DNA from: Porphyrobacter sp. CACIAM 03H1
GTDB lineage: Bacteria; Pseudomonadota; Alphaproteobacteria; Sphingomonadales; Sphingomonadaceae
Assembly (NCBI RefSeq): GCF_002215495.1
Contig: NZ_CP021378.1
Location: 518,417 to 582,416 of the forward strand
Direction: 5' to 3'
Length of the DNA: 64,000 bases
The position numbers and the translations under genes were made by a program. This document shows positions 25,758 to 34,386 of this stretch, in pieces. Numbering within the stretch: the first letter of the stretch is position 1; each line of letters begins with the position of its first letter. The notes under the pieces were generated by a model. The model saw nothing but the letters and a program-made list of their open reading frames with translations. It was not told the DNA's origin and made no database searches.

Positions 25758-27317
25758 ATGGATGCGGCACTTCAGGGCGAGCCGGCTGCACCACAGGTCG
25801 AACGCGCCGATCTGACCGCCTGGCTGGCGGTGGCGGCGGGATCGCTTGGCGCCTTGCTGGCGACGCTGGATATTTCGATCGTCAATTCTGCGCTGCCGAC
25901 CATTCAGGGTGAGATTGGCGCGAGCGGCACGGAAGGGACGTGGATTGCCACCTCCTTTCTGGTGGCGGAAATCATCATCATTCCGCTCAGCGCCTGGCTC
26001 GAACGCCTGCTTGGCTTGCGCACGCTGCTGATCATTGCGGTTTCGGCCTTCACCGCGTTTTCGGTGCTGTGCGGGGTCGCCACCGATCTTATCACGATGA
26101 TCATCGGGCGCACCGGCCAGGGTTTCATGGGCGGCGCACTGATCCCCACCGCCATGACCATCGTGGCAAAGCGCCTGCCGCCATCGCAGCAGCCGATCGG
26201 CATGGCGCTGTTCGGGATGACAGTTATTCTCGGGCCGGTGATGGGCCCGCTGGTGGGCGGCTGGCTGACCGAGAACCTGAGCTGGCACTACGCCTTTTTC
26301 GTCAATGTGCCGGTGTGCGCTCTGCTGCTCGGCCTCTTGTTCATCGGCCTGCCGCATGAACAGCCCAACTGGATCTATCTGCGCGATGCGGACTGGGCCG
26401 GGATTGTGGGCATGATCCTGGGACTCGGCGGCCTCACCGTCGTGCTTGAAGAAGGTCACCGCGAAGAATGGTTTGAATCTCCGTTCATCATCCAGCTTAC
26501 GATTGTCACTATCGTCGGGTTCCTGCTGCTCGCCTACGGTCAGCTTTACGCCAAGAAGCCGGTGCTCAAGCTGCGACTGATGCTGAGCCGCCAGTTTGCG
26601 AGCGTCATCGCCATGGCGCTTGCGCTGGGGATGGTGATGTATGGATCGACCTATGTCATCCCGCAGTTCCTTGCGATCATTTCCGATTACAATGCTTTGC
26701 AGACTGGGCAGGTCATTTTCTGGATGGGCGTCCCAGCGTTCTTGATGATGCCGGTGCTGCCTCTAATGATCAGCAAAATCGACATTCGCATCGCGGTGGG
26801 GGCTGGAATGCTGATCATGGCGGCAAGCTGCTTTGTCAGCGTCAGCCTGACGGCCGAGTCTGGCGGCGGGGTATTTACCGAAAGCCAGTTCCTGCGCGGC
26901 ATGGGCATGATCCTCACCATGATGTTCCTCAATCAGGCAACGGTTGCGTCTGTCGCCAAGGAAGACGCCGGTGATGCCTCGGGCATCTTCAACGCCGCCC
27001 GCAATCTCGGCGGCTCCTTCGCGCTGGCAGGGCTTGCATCCTTTCAGGATCAGCGCATGTGGCACCATAGTCGCCGCATGGAAGAAGCGGTCAGCGCGAA
27101 CAACCCACAGGTTCAAGACTACCTCGATCGCATGGGCGCCATGATGGGCAATGCCCAGGCCGCGCTCGAAAGTTTTGCCGGAATGCTCCAGCGCGACGCA
27201 TTGGTGATGACCTATAATGATGTGTTTTTCGCCATGGGCGTGATCACGCTGGCGACAGTGCCGCTGGTTCTGTTCCTGAGGCCCTTGCCCAAGAATGCAT
27301 CGCTTTCCATGCACTGA
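25758..27317 (+). CDS. emrB: EmrB-type multidrug permease, MFS DHA2 family
   Basis: A 519-residue inner-membrane drug/proton antiporter with 14 predicted helices. The DHA2 hallmarks are present: L-D-I-S-I-V-N-S-A-L-P in helix 1 and G-x3-G-P-x-x-G-G in helix 5 (V-I-L-G-P-V-M-G-P-L-V-G-G). Together with the adaptor before it and the outer-membrane lipoprotein after it, it forms a complete EmrAB-TolC-like pump. The MarR regulator on the left is the likely control. Confidence 0.94.
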   Translation: MDAALQGEPAAPQVERADLTAWLAVAAGSLGALLATLDISIVNSALPTIQGEIGASGTEGTWIATSFLVAEIIIIPLSAWLERLLGLRTLLIIAVSAFTAFSVLCGVATDLITMIIGRTGQGFMGGALIPTAMTIVAKRLPPSQQPIGMALFGMTVILGPVMGPLVGGWLTENLSWHYAFFVNVPVCALLLGLLFIGLPHEQPNWIYLRDADWAGIVGMILGLGGLTVVLEEGHREEWFESPFIIQLTIVTIVGFLLLAYGQLYAKKPVLKLRLMLSRQFASVIAMALALGMVMYGSTYVIPQFLAIISDYNALQTGQVIFWMGVPAFLMMPVLPLMISKIDIRIAVGAGMLIMAASCFVSVSLTAESGGGVFTESQFLRGMGMILTMMFLNQATVASVAKEDAGDASGIFNAARNLGGSFALAGLASFQDQRMWHHSRRMEEAVSANNPQVQDYLDRMGAMMGNAQAALESFAGMLQRDALVMTYNDVFFAMGVITLATVPLVLFLRPLPKNASLSMH

Positions 27318-27324
27318 GACCGCC

Positions 27325-28779
27325 ATGAAAAACCCCCTTCTTCTAACCCTTCCTCTCGTGCTTGTGACCGGCTGCGTAGCCGGGCCGGATTATGCCGGGC
27401 CGCCGCAAGCGGCACGCGCACTTCCCGGGCAATTCCAGCGTGCGGGCGATGAGGTCGATACCGCCGCGCCGCGGGCGAGCCAGTGGTGGACGCTGCTGGG
27501 CGATCCGGTGCTCGATCAGCTTGAAGCACGCGCGCTTGGCGGCAATCCGGGCATCGCGGCGGCGCGCGCACGGATCGAGCAGGCGCGCGCGAGGGTGCGG
27601 GCGGAGCAAGCCAATCGCTTCCCCACGCTCGGGGCCGACGCAACCGTGGCGGAGGGGCGCCTGCCTGATCTCAATCTGCAAGGCCCATCATCCGGCGCGG
27701 CAGGCGGTGGCAGTGGCGGTGGCGGAGATGACCGCCTCAGCTTCTACAACCTCGGTGCGATCGCCAACTGGGAGCTTGATTTCGCTGGCGAGCAGGTGCG
27801 GCGCAGCGAGGCGGCCAATGCGCAGGCTGCGGCAGCGGTGGCAACGGGCGAGGATGCGCTGGTGCAACTCACCGCCGAAGTCGCCCGCGCCTATGTCGCC
27901 CTGCGCGAAGCCCAGTCCCGGCTGGCGCTGCTCGAAAGCGAGCGCGATCTGCAGCAGCAGACGCTGGAGCTGACCTATGCGCGTTACACCCAGGGCGCGC
28001 TGGCGCTGTTCCCGGTCGGCAATGCCAATGCCGAGCTCGAACTGCTCAAGGCGCGGATTGCCGAGGCGCGCGCCGATAGTGCGGTGTTTCGCGATACGCT
28101 GGCGGTGCTGGTCGGAGAGGCTCCCGGCGCGCTCGATGATATGCTCGTTCAGGGCGGCCCTATCCCGCTGCCGCCGGAGCGGGTCGAGGTGGGCGATCCG
28201 GCTGCGCTGATCGCGCGCCGCCCCGATATCCGCGCCGCCGAGCGCAATCTTGCCGCCGCCACCGCTCGCATCGGAGTGGCCGAAGCCCGGCGCTTCCCCA
28301 AGATTTCCTTCCTCGGCGTTCTGGGTCTTGGCGGTTCGGAACCGGGCGATGTTCTCGACACCGGCAATCTTGCCGCGCTGGCGGTGCCGCGCTTGCAATG
28401 GAACCTGCTCGACTTCGGGCGCACCGCTGCCGCCATCGACGAAGCCAGAGGCACCCGCGACGAGGCCGAGGCGCGCTACCGCGAGATCGTGCTCGGAGCC
28501 TTGCAGGATGCCGAGCAAGCGCTGGCCCGTTTCGGCCAGAACCGCGGCTATGTGGCAGCGCTCGCGCAGATCAAGCGTCAGGCCGATACCGCTGCCGATC
28601 TCAATATCCAGCGCCATGGCGCAGGAGTAATCTCGCGCACCGAACTCAACGCCTCATTGAGGCAGCGCAATCAGTCTCAGGCTGACCTCAACAGGGCGCT
28701 GGCAGGGCTGACCACCAGCTGGATTGCGGTGCAAAAGTCGCTTGGCCTTGGCTGGGAAGAGCTGCCGCCGCCTGGATGA
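27325..28779 (+). CDS. Outer membrane channel lipoprotein of the EmrAB pump, NodT family
   Basis: A 484-residue TolC-like protein. The ATG at 27325 gives a proper lipoprotein signal with L-V-T-G-C; the frame opens ten codons earlier inside emrB. Two outer-membrane efflux repeats are visible, with A-R-R-P-D-I starting the second. A Gly/Ser-rich insert near residues 122-135 is unusual but not disruptive. It starts seven bases after emrB and completes the pump. Confidence 0.93.
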   Translation: MKNPLLLTLPLVLVTGCVAGPDYAGPPQAARALPGQFQRAGDEVDTAAPRASQWWTLLGDPVLDQLEARALGGNPGIAAARARIEQARARVRAEQANRFPTLGADATVAEGRLPDLNLQGPSSGAAGGGSGGGGDDRLSFYNLGAIANWELDFAGEQVRRSEAANAQAAAAVATGEDALVQLTAEVARAYVALREAQSRLALLESERDLQQQTLELTYARYTQGALALFPVGNANAELELLKARIAEARADSAVFRDTLAVLVGEAPGALDDMLVQGGPIPLPPERVEVGDPAALIARRPDIRAAERNLAAATARIGVAEARRFPKISFLGVLGLGGSEPGDVLDTGNLAALAVPRLQWNLLDFGRTAAAIDEARGTRDEAEARYREIVLGALQDAEQALARFGQNRGYVAALAQIKRQADTAADLNIQRHGAGVISRTELNASLRQRNQSQADLNRALAGLTTSWIAVQKSLGLGWEELPPPG

Positions 28780-28812
28780 AAGGGCTGTGCAGCCCAGAGC
28801 TGCCCGGCGGGC

Positions 28813-29697
28813 CTATGCTGCAATATCCCCGGGGTGGGTGCGGATCAGGAAATCGAGGATCGCATCGCCAAAGGCATCGTTTTGATCGCCCACCACCATG
28901 TGCGTTGCATCGGCAATATCGCTGTAGGCAGCGTTCGGCACCAGCGCGCGGAAATGCGCTGCCGCTTCGGGCGAGACGAGATCGCTCGATCCGCCGCGGA
29001 TGAGATGAACCGGAAGCGCCAGCCGCGCGGCTGCTTCGCCCAGTTCGCTGTGCCCTAAATCGCTGTCATCGCCGCGTTCGGCATAGCGCCGCATGACACC
29101 ATCGATAAAGGCCGGGTCCCAGTGCCAGTAATAGCGCCCGTCGTCCCGCCGGCGCAGATAATGGGCAAGCCCGGAGGATGCCTTGCGGCTCGGGCGATGG
29201 GGCAGGTATTCTGCGATCACCCGCGCTGCATCGTCGGGCGAGGCAAAGCCTTCGCGGGCATGAGCGGCCATGAAGCCGACCACCCGCGCAACCCCGCCAG
29301 CCTCCATTTTCGGCGTGATGTCCACCAGAGTGAGCGAGGCAAAGCTGCCGGGTGCGACGCGGCCTTCGGCCATGATTCCTGCAAGGCCCCCTAGCGAGGC
29401 GCCGATCAGGGCGGGGGCTTGATCAAGCGCTCCGGCAATGGCCACGAGATCCTGCGCGAAATCCAGAATGTCATAGGCCCCGTCCGCCGCCCAGGCGCTT
29501 TCCCCATGCCCGCGCAGGTCGAGCGCGATGGTGCGAAACCCGGTCGCCGCCAGCATTGCAGTAACCCGCTTCCACGCCCGCTTGGTCTGCCCGCCGCCGT
29601 GCGCCAGCAAAACCGGCATACCGCTCTCGGGCCCCTCGGTCAGCGCGGCAATGGGATGGCCGCAATGGCCGGGCAGGATAATGGATGAGTTCGACAT
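28813..29697 (-). CDS. Alpha/beta-fold hydrolase
   Basis: A 294-residue hydrolase. H-G-G-G (33-36) is the oxyanion region, G-A-S101-L-G-G the nucleophile elbow, and D-A-T-H near the C-terminus the catalytic His. The ATG at 29697 is preferred to an upstream TTG. It resembles peroxidase/esterase-type members that act on small esters or epoxides, but the substrate cannot be told. It converges with the EmrAB operon and is not obviously linked to it. Confidence 0.85.
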   Translation of the reverse strand: MSNSSIILPGHCGHPIAALTEGPESGMPVLLAHGGGQTKRAWKRVTAMLAATGFRTIALDLRGHGESAWAADGAYDILDFAQDLVAIAGALDQAPALIGASLGGLAGIMAEGRVAPGSFASLTLVDITPKMEAGGVARVVGFMAAHAREGFASPDDAARVIAEYLPHRPSRKASSGLAHYLRRRDDGRYYWHWDPAFIDGVMRRYAERGDDSDLGHSELGEAAARLALPVHLIRGGSSDLVSPEAAAHFRALVPNAAYSDIADATHMVVGDQNDAFGDAILDFLIRTHPGDIAA

Positions 29698-29929
29698 ACC
29701 GCCAGCATAAGACAAGATTTCGTATGGTAAAGACCTTTACTATATCACAAGGCAGGAGATGGTAGATCGCATTGCCCATAAGCGTCCACCTGAGGCCTGA
29801 CTTTAGCTTTAAGTTGAGATTTGACCCGTGTCTTGACCCGTCCCTTGCTGCGAGCAGCGAGGGAGACAAGAGTGATCGAGATGGCGCCACTAAGTGTAAT
29901 CCGTCGCTGGCATCTGCTGTCGTTGCCCC

Positions 29930-30775
29930 TTAATTTCCGGACAGTTCCTCACTGGTTGATTGGGTGATGTATTCGCGCGGGGCGAGGTAGCCAAGTGCGC
30001 GATGTGGGTGGACGGTGTTGTAGTGGTGGAACCAGCTTGGCAGCTGGCTGATCACGGCTCTGGCGTTGGGCTTTTCGGCGACGCGGACATAGTCCCGCTT
30101 CATGGTGCGCACGAACGCTTCGGCCATGCCGTTGGATTGCGGGCTTTCGACTGGCGTCGTGCGCGGCCGGAGGTTGATCTCACGGGCGAAGCGGCGGGTC
30201 TCCCTGGCGGTGTAGCAACTACCGTTATCCGTCAGCCACTCGATGGTGGCAGGCAGCCGGTTCACGCGGCCGAAGCGGTGTTCGACGGTGGCGGTCATGA
30301 GATCGCGCACATCCTCGGCAGATATGCCGGCAGTGGTGGCAACGAAGCCCATCGCCTCGCGATCGCAGCAGTCGAGGGAGAAGGCGACGCGCACCTTCTC
30401 GCCGTTGTCGCAGCCGATCTCGAAGCCATCGGAGCACCAGCGGGTGTTGCGGGTATCGACCGCGACGCGCCCGTCGTGGCGACGCTCGTCCGCCTTGCCG
30501 CTATGGCGCTGGAGCAGCAGGCCATGGACCTTCATCACCCGGTAGACGCGCTTGGCATTGGGCGCAGATGGCCCGCCATTGCGTGCTTGCCGCCGCAGGA
30601 GCGCATGGATCCGGCGGTAGCCATAGGTCGGCAGTTCGGCGATCAGGGCCTGGATGCGCGCGACGAGCTCCTCCTCGGGCAGTGGGGGCCGACCGCGGCG
30701 GCGTGCGGCGGCCTTCCGTCTGGCGGACGAGAGATGCTGCCGGGAGACGCCGAGCGCATTTGCCACCGCGCTCAC
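29930..30775 (-). CDS. IS2-group transposase, OrfB part
   Basis: 281 residues with the DDE catalytic core: D in C-S-D-G-F-E-I-G-C-D-N-G-E, D in W-L-T-D-N-G-S-C-Y and E in N-G-M-A-E-A-F-V. It closely follows IS2 InsD, including G-E/A-L-P-T-Y-G-Y-R-R near the start. It can start at GTG 30775, overlapping the OrfA stop, but the family homology runs further upstream in the same frame to the A7 run at 30813-30819. The active enzyme is therefore probably the OrfAB frameshift product. Confidence 0.93.
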   Translation of the reverse strand: MSAVANALGVSRQHLSSARRKAAARRRGRPPLPEEELVARIQALIAELPTYGYRRIHALLRRQARNGGPSAPNAKRVYRVMKVHGLLLQRHSGKADERRHDGRVAVDTRNTRWCSDGFEIGCDNGEKVRVAFSLDCCDREAMGFVATTAGISAEDVRDLMTATVEHRFGRVNRLPATIEWLTDNGSCYTARETRRFAREINLRPRTTPVESPQSNGMAEAFVRTMKRDYVRVAEKPNARAVISQLPSWFHHYNTVHPHRALGYLAPREYITQSTSEELSGN

Positions 30776-31173
30776 AGGTCGCCCTCCGGCAACGAGAGCG
30801 TGCGCAAGGCCGTTTTTTTGGGTCCGGCCACGCGCGAGATCGCCTCGCGCAGGATCTCGTTCTCCATCGTCTTCTTGCCAAGCATGCGCTGCAGCTCGCG
30901 AACCTGGTTCTCCAGCGCGCGATACTCGCTGGCCGCAACCACCTCGCCGCCGGCGCGGGTGGCGGTCAGGGCACCACTTGCCGCCTGCCGGCGCCAGCCA
31001 AATAGCTGGTTGGGCGCGACCCCGTGCATGCGCGCCACAAGCGACACGCTGTTGCCGGGCAGGAAGGTCTCTTCGACCATGCGGAGCTTCTCTTCCGGGG
31101 TCCAGCGCCTACGGCGCTGCACCCCTCCGAGAACCTCCGCATGCACATAGTTCCTGGGACTACTGTCGGTCAT
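30772..31173 (-). CDS. IS2-group transposase, OrfA part
   Basis: 133 residues with an N-terminal helix-turn-helix (R-R-R-R-W-T-P-E-E-K through N-Q-L-F-G-W-R-R) and a leucine-zipper-like coiled coil (about 80-115) used for multimer formation. The ATG at 31173 is preferred; a GTG lies five codons earlier. Near the end the codons CCC-AAA-AAA-ACG form an A7 slippery site where a -1 shift enters the OrfB frame. Confidence 0.9.
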   Translation of the reverse strand: MTDSSPRNYVHAEVLGGVQRRRRWTPEEKLRMVEETFLPGNSVSLVARMHGVAPNQLFGWRRQAASGALTATRAGGEVVAASEYRALENQVRELQRMLGKKTMENEILREAISRVAGPKKTALRTLSLPEGDL

Positions 31174-31723
31174 ATGCCTCACTCTCACATAAGTGTGAGG
31201 AACTGTCCGGTCATTTTGGGGGCCGCTTCATCTGCGAGATCGGATGCAGATCCGGGAGATCGCGCGGCGCACTGGCTTGTCGCGGAACACGATCTGCAAG
31301 TATCTTCCCAGCAGTTCAGGGGAGCCGCAGTTTGGGGTTCCCGAGCTTGCCAGCAAGCTGGACCCGTTTGCCGAGAAGCTCTCGCATTGGCTGCGAATCC
31401 AGGCAGGCAAGTCGCGCAAGCAGGGGCGCGCTTGAAGCAGTTGCACGCCGATCTGGTGGCGGTGGAATTTGACGTTTCCTAAGGCTGGGCTGCCGCTTTT
31501 GCGCGAGCGTGAGAGGCGTAGCGGCAATATGAGCGGCAAACCATCGTGCCTGGAACCTTTGTGCCACCGGTCTTTGCGCCCGGGGAGCATTCCAGTTAGA
31601 CTAGAACGAAAACTGGGCCGTAATCATTGGCGAGCGTGTGAGCTGCAGGCCTCGATCAGACGCAACACTTCGCTAGGCGTCAGCCTCAGGTCGCACCAGT
31701 TGGGGGTTGGCGAAGTGGCGAAG

Positions 31724-31816
31724 ATGACGCTGCTATGGATACTGATTTTCAGCGGGATGTTCCTGATCGTCGAATGGTTCATGATTGCGCGGGGGACGGC
31801 CTCCGCGCTGGTATAA
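31724..31816 (+). CDS. Possible 30-residue single-helix membrane peptide
   Basis: An ATG frame encodes a peptide that is one hydrophobic helix (residues 2-22) followed by a short I-A-R-G tail. The ribosome site is weak (GGCGAAG). It ends two bases before a dif-like site. It may be a small membrane protein, or the tail of a lost gene; I know no match. Confidence 0.25.
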   Translation: MTLLWILIFSGMFLIVEWFMIARGTASALV

Positions 31817-31817
31817 C

Positions 31818-31845
31818 GTTTTACATAATGTGCGTTATCAGCCGA
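31818..31845 (+). other. dif-like 11-6-11 site, right copy
   Basis: GTTTTACATAA, a 6-base centre and a second half starting TTAT resemble a Xer recombination site. It shares 13 consecutive bases and 18 of 21 overall with the site at 11958-11985, in the same orientation. It lies at the boundary between the efflux block and the mobilization module. Confidence 0.3.
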
Positions 31846-32047
31846 GCTAACAGTTTTGGGCTGCGTTGCTCTGTTCACCTTCACCTAGACAGCTGCTCCA
31901 CCGTCAAGAGCGGTAAGCCATCATCATGAGCCAGCACGAGCGGTAATTCAAGATCAGGTCACCCATCGTCCAAACTCCATCCGGCAGAGCCGCAAGCGTC
32001 ATGCGGTATGCGGCTCTGCCTTCCGGGCAGAATGGGAGGTGGGAGGG

Positions 32048-32252
32048 AAACCCCAATCGATGCCCTCGCGCGGGCCAGCGGGCGAAGCCCGCCACACGGG
32101 GGTGACGATTGGGGTTTGGGAGCGAGAGGGCAAAGCCCCTGGCGTTCCCCTCAAGGATCGCCGCAGCGATCCGCACAGGAACGGCGCCCTTGCACGGCGC
32201 GAAGCCGCCGGACGCCCTGCGCGCGGGCCAAGTGGGCCAGCGGGCGTCCGGC
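32048..32252. repeat. Nested inverted repeats, structured region
   Basis: AAACCCCAATCG (32048-32059) and its perfect complement (32106-32117) enclose 46 bases that contain a smaller GGGC-GAA-GCCC hairpin. A second perfect pair, GCCGGACGCCC (32207-32217) and GGGCGTCCGGC (32242-32252), follows. The arrangement fits an RNA structure, a transfer origin or an element end; the sequence does not decide which. Confidence 0.6.
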
Positions 32253-32460
32253 AATGAGAGAGGCAAGAGCGCCTGCGGGTTAGCTCAAGTACACTGCGCC
32301 CTCAGGAGCATGGCCACAGGCCATGCGGGACAGAGCGCGTCCTCCAGAACCTCACGCCCCGCTTGCCATCGCTCATGATCGTCACCCGGATGGGCCGGGA
32401 CTACAGGCCCGGTCCGCGCCAGCAGATAGAGCAGGTTGCCCGGCAGGGTAGCGGCGAACC

Positions 32461-33567
32461 CTATTCCCTTTCGACAAACAGTCCAACGAGCGGCTGGTTG
32501 ATGTAGTAATTGTTTCGCCCCGCCTTGTGCTTGATGAGCAGTCCGCCATCGGCCAGCTCCTCAAGGTACTTTGTGGCGGTAGGCCGGGACACCCCCAGCT
32601 CCGACTGGACAAAGTCGATCCGCGTGTAAGGGTGACGGAAAAGGTTGTTCAGCAGGTCCTGCGAATAGATTTTCGGATGCTCGGTGCGCATCCGGTTTTT
32701 GGTTTGCGCCATCAGGTGCCTGATGCCTTCGACCAGACGGAGTGTCTCGATGGCGGTCTCTTCCACCCCGTTGATGATGTAGAGGATCCACTCCTCCCAT
32801 TGCCCTGTCTCTCTCACCGATTGGAGGAGCCGGTAGTATTCGGGCTTGTTGCGGGTGATGAAGCGGCTGAGATAGAGAATGGGAATGTCGAGCAGCCCGC
32901 ATCGGGTAAGGTAGAGAACGTTGATGATGCGACCGATACGTCCATTGCCATCGGGGAATGGGTGAATGCTCTCGAACTGGTGATGGATGATCGCCATGGA
33001 AGTAAGCGGGTCCAGCTCGGTGTCATCAGCGCCCGCGTTGATGAATGTCTCAAGCGCCGCCATCTGATTCCGAATAAGGTTGGCATCCTGCGGCGGAACA
33101 TAGACGACATCCCCAGTGCCCTCGTTCTTGAGGGCGGTGCCAGGTGTCTCCCTGAAGCCCCCGCCTGAACGCTTGAGGATCTGGAACATCGCGATGAGGA
33201 TGTTGTTGGTCAGCAACCCGTCGAGCCGGCGCTGCTCCTCGAAGCCATGCCGGAGCGCGTCACGATAGCGTGCCACCTCTTTCGCAGCGGGAGAGCCCGG
33301 AATCTCCGGAAATGCGTTCAGCTGGAAAAGTTCGTCCTGGGTGGTGACGATGTTCTCGATTTCAGAGCTGGCCTTTGCTTCCTGAAGTGACAGCGTATCG
33401 ATGAGGATGCCCTGATTTGGGATTGTCGCTGCGCGCCCCTTGAGCTCGGCAAGGTAGCGATGGGCACGGGTCAGGGCCTTGAGCACCTGAGGGGTCTCGA
33501 CAGCGCCGGGTGGTGGAAGGCCGGGGATGGCGTAGGTGGGTTCAAGGGCCATGCTCGCCTCATGCAA
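32461..33567 (-). CDS. Fic-family protein, class II (self-inhibited AMP-transferase) with C-terminal winged helix
   Basis: 368 residues (start M1, or M6 at 33552). The active-site loop H202-P-F-P-D-G-N-G-R-x-G-R is the complete Fic motif for transferring AMP (or another nucleotide part) to a protein hydroxyl. An N-terminal inhibitory helix carries S67-x-x-x-E71-N72, matching the (S/T)xxxE(G/N) motif of class II Fic proteins, so no separate antitoxin is needed. Residues about 300-368 form a winged helix that may bind DNA. It lies at the end of the mobilization module and may stabilise or defend the element; its target is unknown. Confidence 0.88.
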   Translation of the reverse strand: MHEASMALEPTYAIPGLPPPGAVETPQVLKALTRAHRYLAELKGRAATIPNQGILIDTLSLQEAKASSEIENIVTTQDELFQLNAFPEIPGSPAAKEVARYRDALRHGFEEQRRLDGLLTNNILIAMFQILKRSGGGFRETPGTALKNEGTGDVVYVPPQDANLIRNQMAALETFINAGADDTELDPLTSMAIIHHQFESIHPFPDGNGRIGRIINVLYLTRCGLLDIPILYLSRFITRNKPEYYRLLQSVRETGQWEEWILYIINGVEETAIETLRLVEGIRHLMAQTKNRMRTEHPKIYSQDLLNNLFRHPYTRIDFVQSELGVSRPTATKYLEELADGGLLIKHKAGRNNYYINQPLVGLFVERE

Positions 33568-33731
33568 AGGATTTGCCGGAAGCTTATCAGGTTCCGATGA
33601 TCTGTAAAGAAAACCCGATTTTCTTTACACGTTTGTTGAATATGTAAAGATGGCTCCACCACGCCGACATCGTGCTAGCCAGCAATCCTCAGCGGGACTT
33701 GACGTCAGAATCCGACTCTGATTCAAGAGAC

Positions 33732-33765
33732 AAAGGCCGCCGAGGTTTCCCCCGACGGCCCCCAT
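33732..33765 (-). terminator. Stem-loop behind the 44-residue gene
   Basis: A GC-rich stem (about 33734-33743 with 33748-33757, paired on the minus-strand RNA with two G-U pairs) is followed on the minus strand by TTTGTCTCTT. It may end the minus-strand transcript that includes the small gene at 33788. Confidence 0.5.
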
Positions 33766-33787
33766 TCAAGGCTTGAAGGTTGGAACC

Positions 33788-33922
33788 TTAGTTCTTCGGA
33801 CCCTTCTTGCCGGTCTTGTAGGTCTCAACGACCGTCGTGGAAGGACGGCGTTGAGCCTCACTCACAGGGATGATGCGGCCAGTGCGCGCATCTCGACCCC
33901 GCTGGTGGGTGTTCTTGCTCAT
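33788..33922 (-). CDS. 44-residue basic protein of the mobilization module
   Basis: The ATG at 33922 follows AGGAG with 7-base spacing. The product is strongly basic (about ten Lys/Arg) and starts M-S-K-N-T-H-Q-R-G-R; it has no hydrophobic stretch or cysteine. The C-terminal T-Y-K-T-G-K-K-G-P-K is reminiscent of small nucleic-acid-binding proteins. I recognise no named family. A stem-loop follows it. Confidence 0.6.
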   Translation of the reverse strand: MSKNTHQRGRDARTGRIIPVSEAQRRPSTTVVETYKTGKKGPKN

Positions 33923-34386
33923 GGGATTTCTCCTGTGCGAGCGCGAACGGTTGGTCCGTTCCCCCCGAAAACGCCGTGTGCGCCTCGCGGGTCAAAGGCT
34001 TGACGACGTTCGAAAGTGAGAACCGGAAGTAAGATTCCGTAAACTCAGGCAAATGACGAGTCTGCGGGGTTTTCTGTCCACAGGCACGGGCTTGCGACCA
34101 TGCGAGCAAATCCATTCACCCACAGGCGTCAGGATAAACCAGTTTCGAGCTGATCCGCAAAGTGGACTCGTGGCCCATACAGCCGCGAGCGCCACGCATG
34201 CCAGAGACCTTGGCCAAATCGAGCGGGCACCTCATGCCGGATAGCCCTTGCTTATCCAGCATTCTTGGCCCCTTTGCTTTGGGAGACTAACGCTGGCGCC
34301 ACGCAAATGCCAGTCTCAGAATGCCAGCGAAATCAGTTCAATGCAGGCCAACATACTGGACGACAACTGCGTCGCGGCCGGAAGAT
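33923..34386. other. Intergenic region between the small basic gene and ardC
   Basis: 464 bases without a gene I can support. The short open frames on both strands differ in every frame and have no ribosome sites. The promoter of the 44-residue gene should lie at the left side, just above 33935. Confidence 0.45.

Larger units (their letters stand above)
29918..31230 (-). mobile_element. IS3-family, IS2-group insertion sequence with TCTGC target duplication
   Basis: A 1313-base element beginning TG (29918) and ending CA (31230). Its imperfect terminal inverted repeats share CCCC and then a perfect CCGGACAGTTCCTCAC block. The direct repeat TCTGC flanks both ends (29913-29917 and 31231-31235), the 5-base duplication usual for the IS2 group. 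Both transposase frames are intact, read on the minus strand. Removing the element and one TCTGC restores the istA frame exactly. Confidence 0.95.
29872..31660 (+). pseudogene. istA: IS21-family istA transposase remnant, split by an IS2-type element
   Basis: The frame opens at GTG 29872 with M-A-P-L-S-V-I-R-R-W-H-L, the start of IstA proteins. It stops at 29917, where another insertion sequence begins. After that element it resumes in frame at 31236 (R-D-R-M-Q-I-R-E-I-A-R-R-T-G-L-S-R-N-T-I), the IstA helix-turn-helix. A frameshift near 31425-31434 and further stop codons follow, but IstA-like text continues (L-K-Q-L-H-A-D-L-V, then T-F-V-P-P-V-F-A-P-G-E, then W-A-V-I-I-G-E-R-V) to about 31650. 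Two TTGACCCGT repeats (29821, 29833) may belong to the IS21 end. No istB is seen. Confidence 0.85.
31661..32460. other. Gene-poor junction between IS21 remnant and mobilization module
   Basis: About 800 bases with no convincing large gene. They contain a possible 30-codon membrane peptide (31724-31816), a dif-like site (31818-31845) and, from about 32040, a block of strong dyads: 12-base inverted repeats at 32048-32059/32106-32117, an 11-base hairpin at 32207-32217/32242-32252 and an 8-base hairpin GCATGGCC-ACA-GGCCATGC near 32310. The open frames over the dyads differ from each other and show no protein features. Confidence 0.5.

Noticed and set aside
29960..31150. 396-codon plus-strand frame over the IS element
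   Set aside because: Antisense of the transposase genes with DDE residues on the minus strand.
32040..32460. Protein genes in the dyad-rich region
   Set aside because: Three overlapping frames are open only because of composition; none has a start with ribosome site or recognisable protein features.
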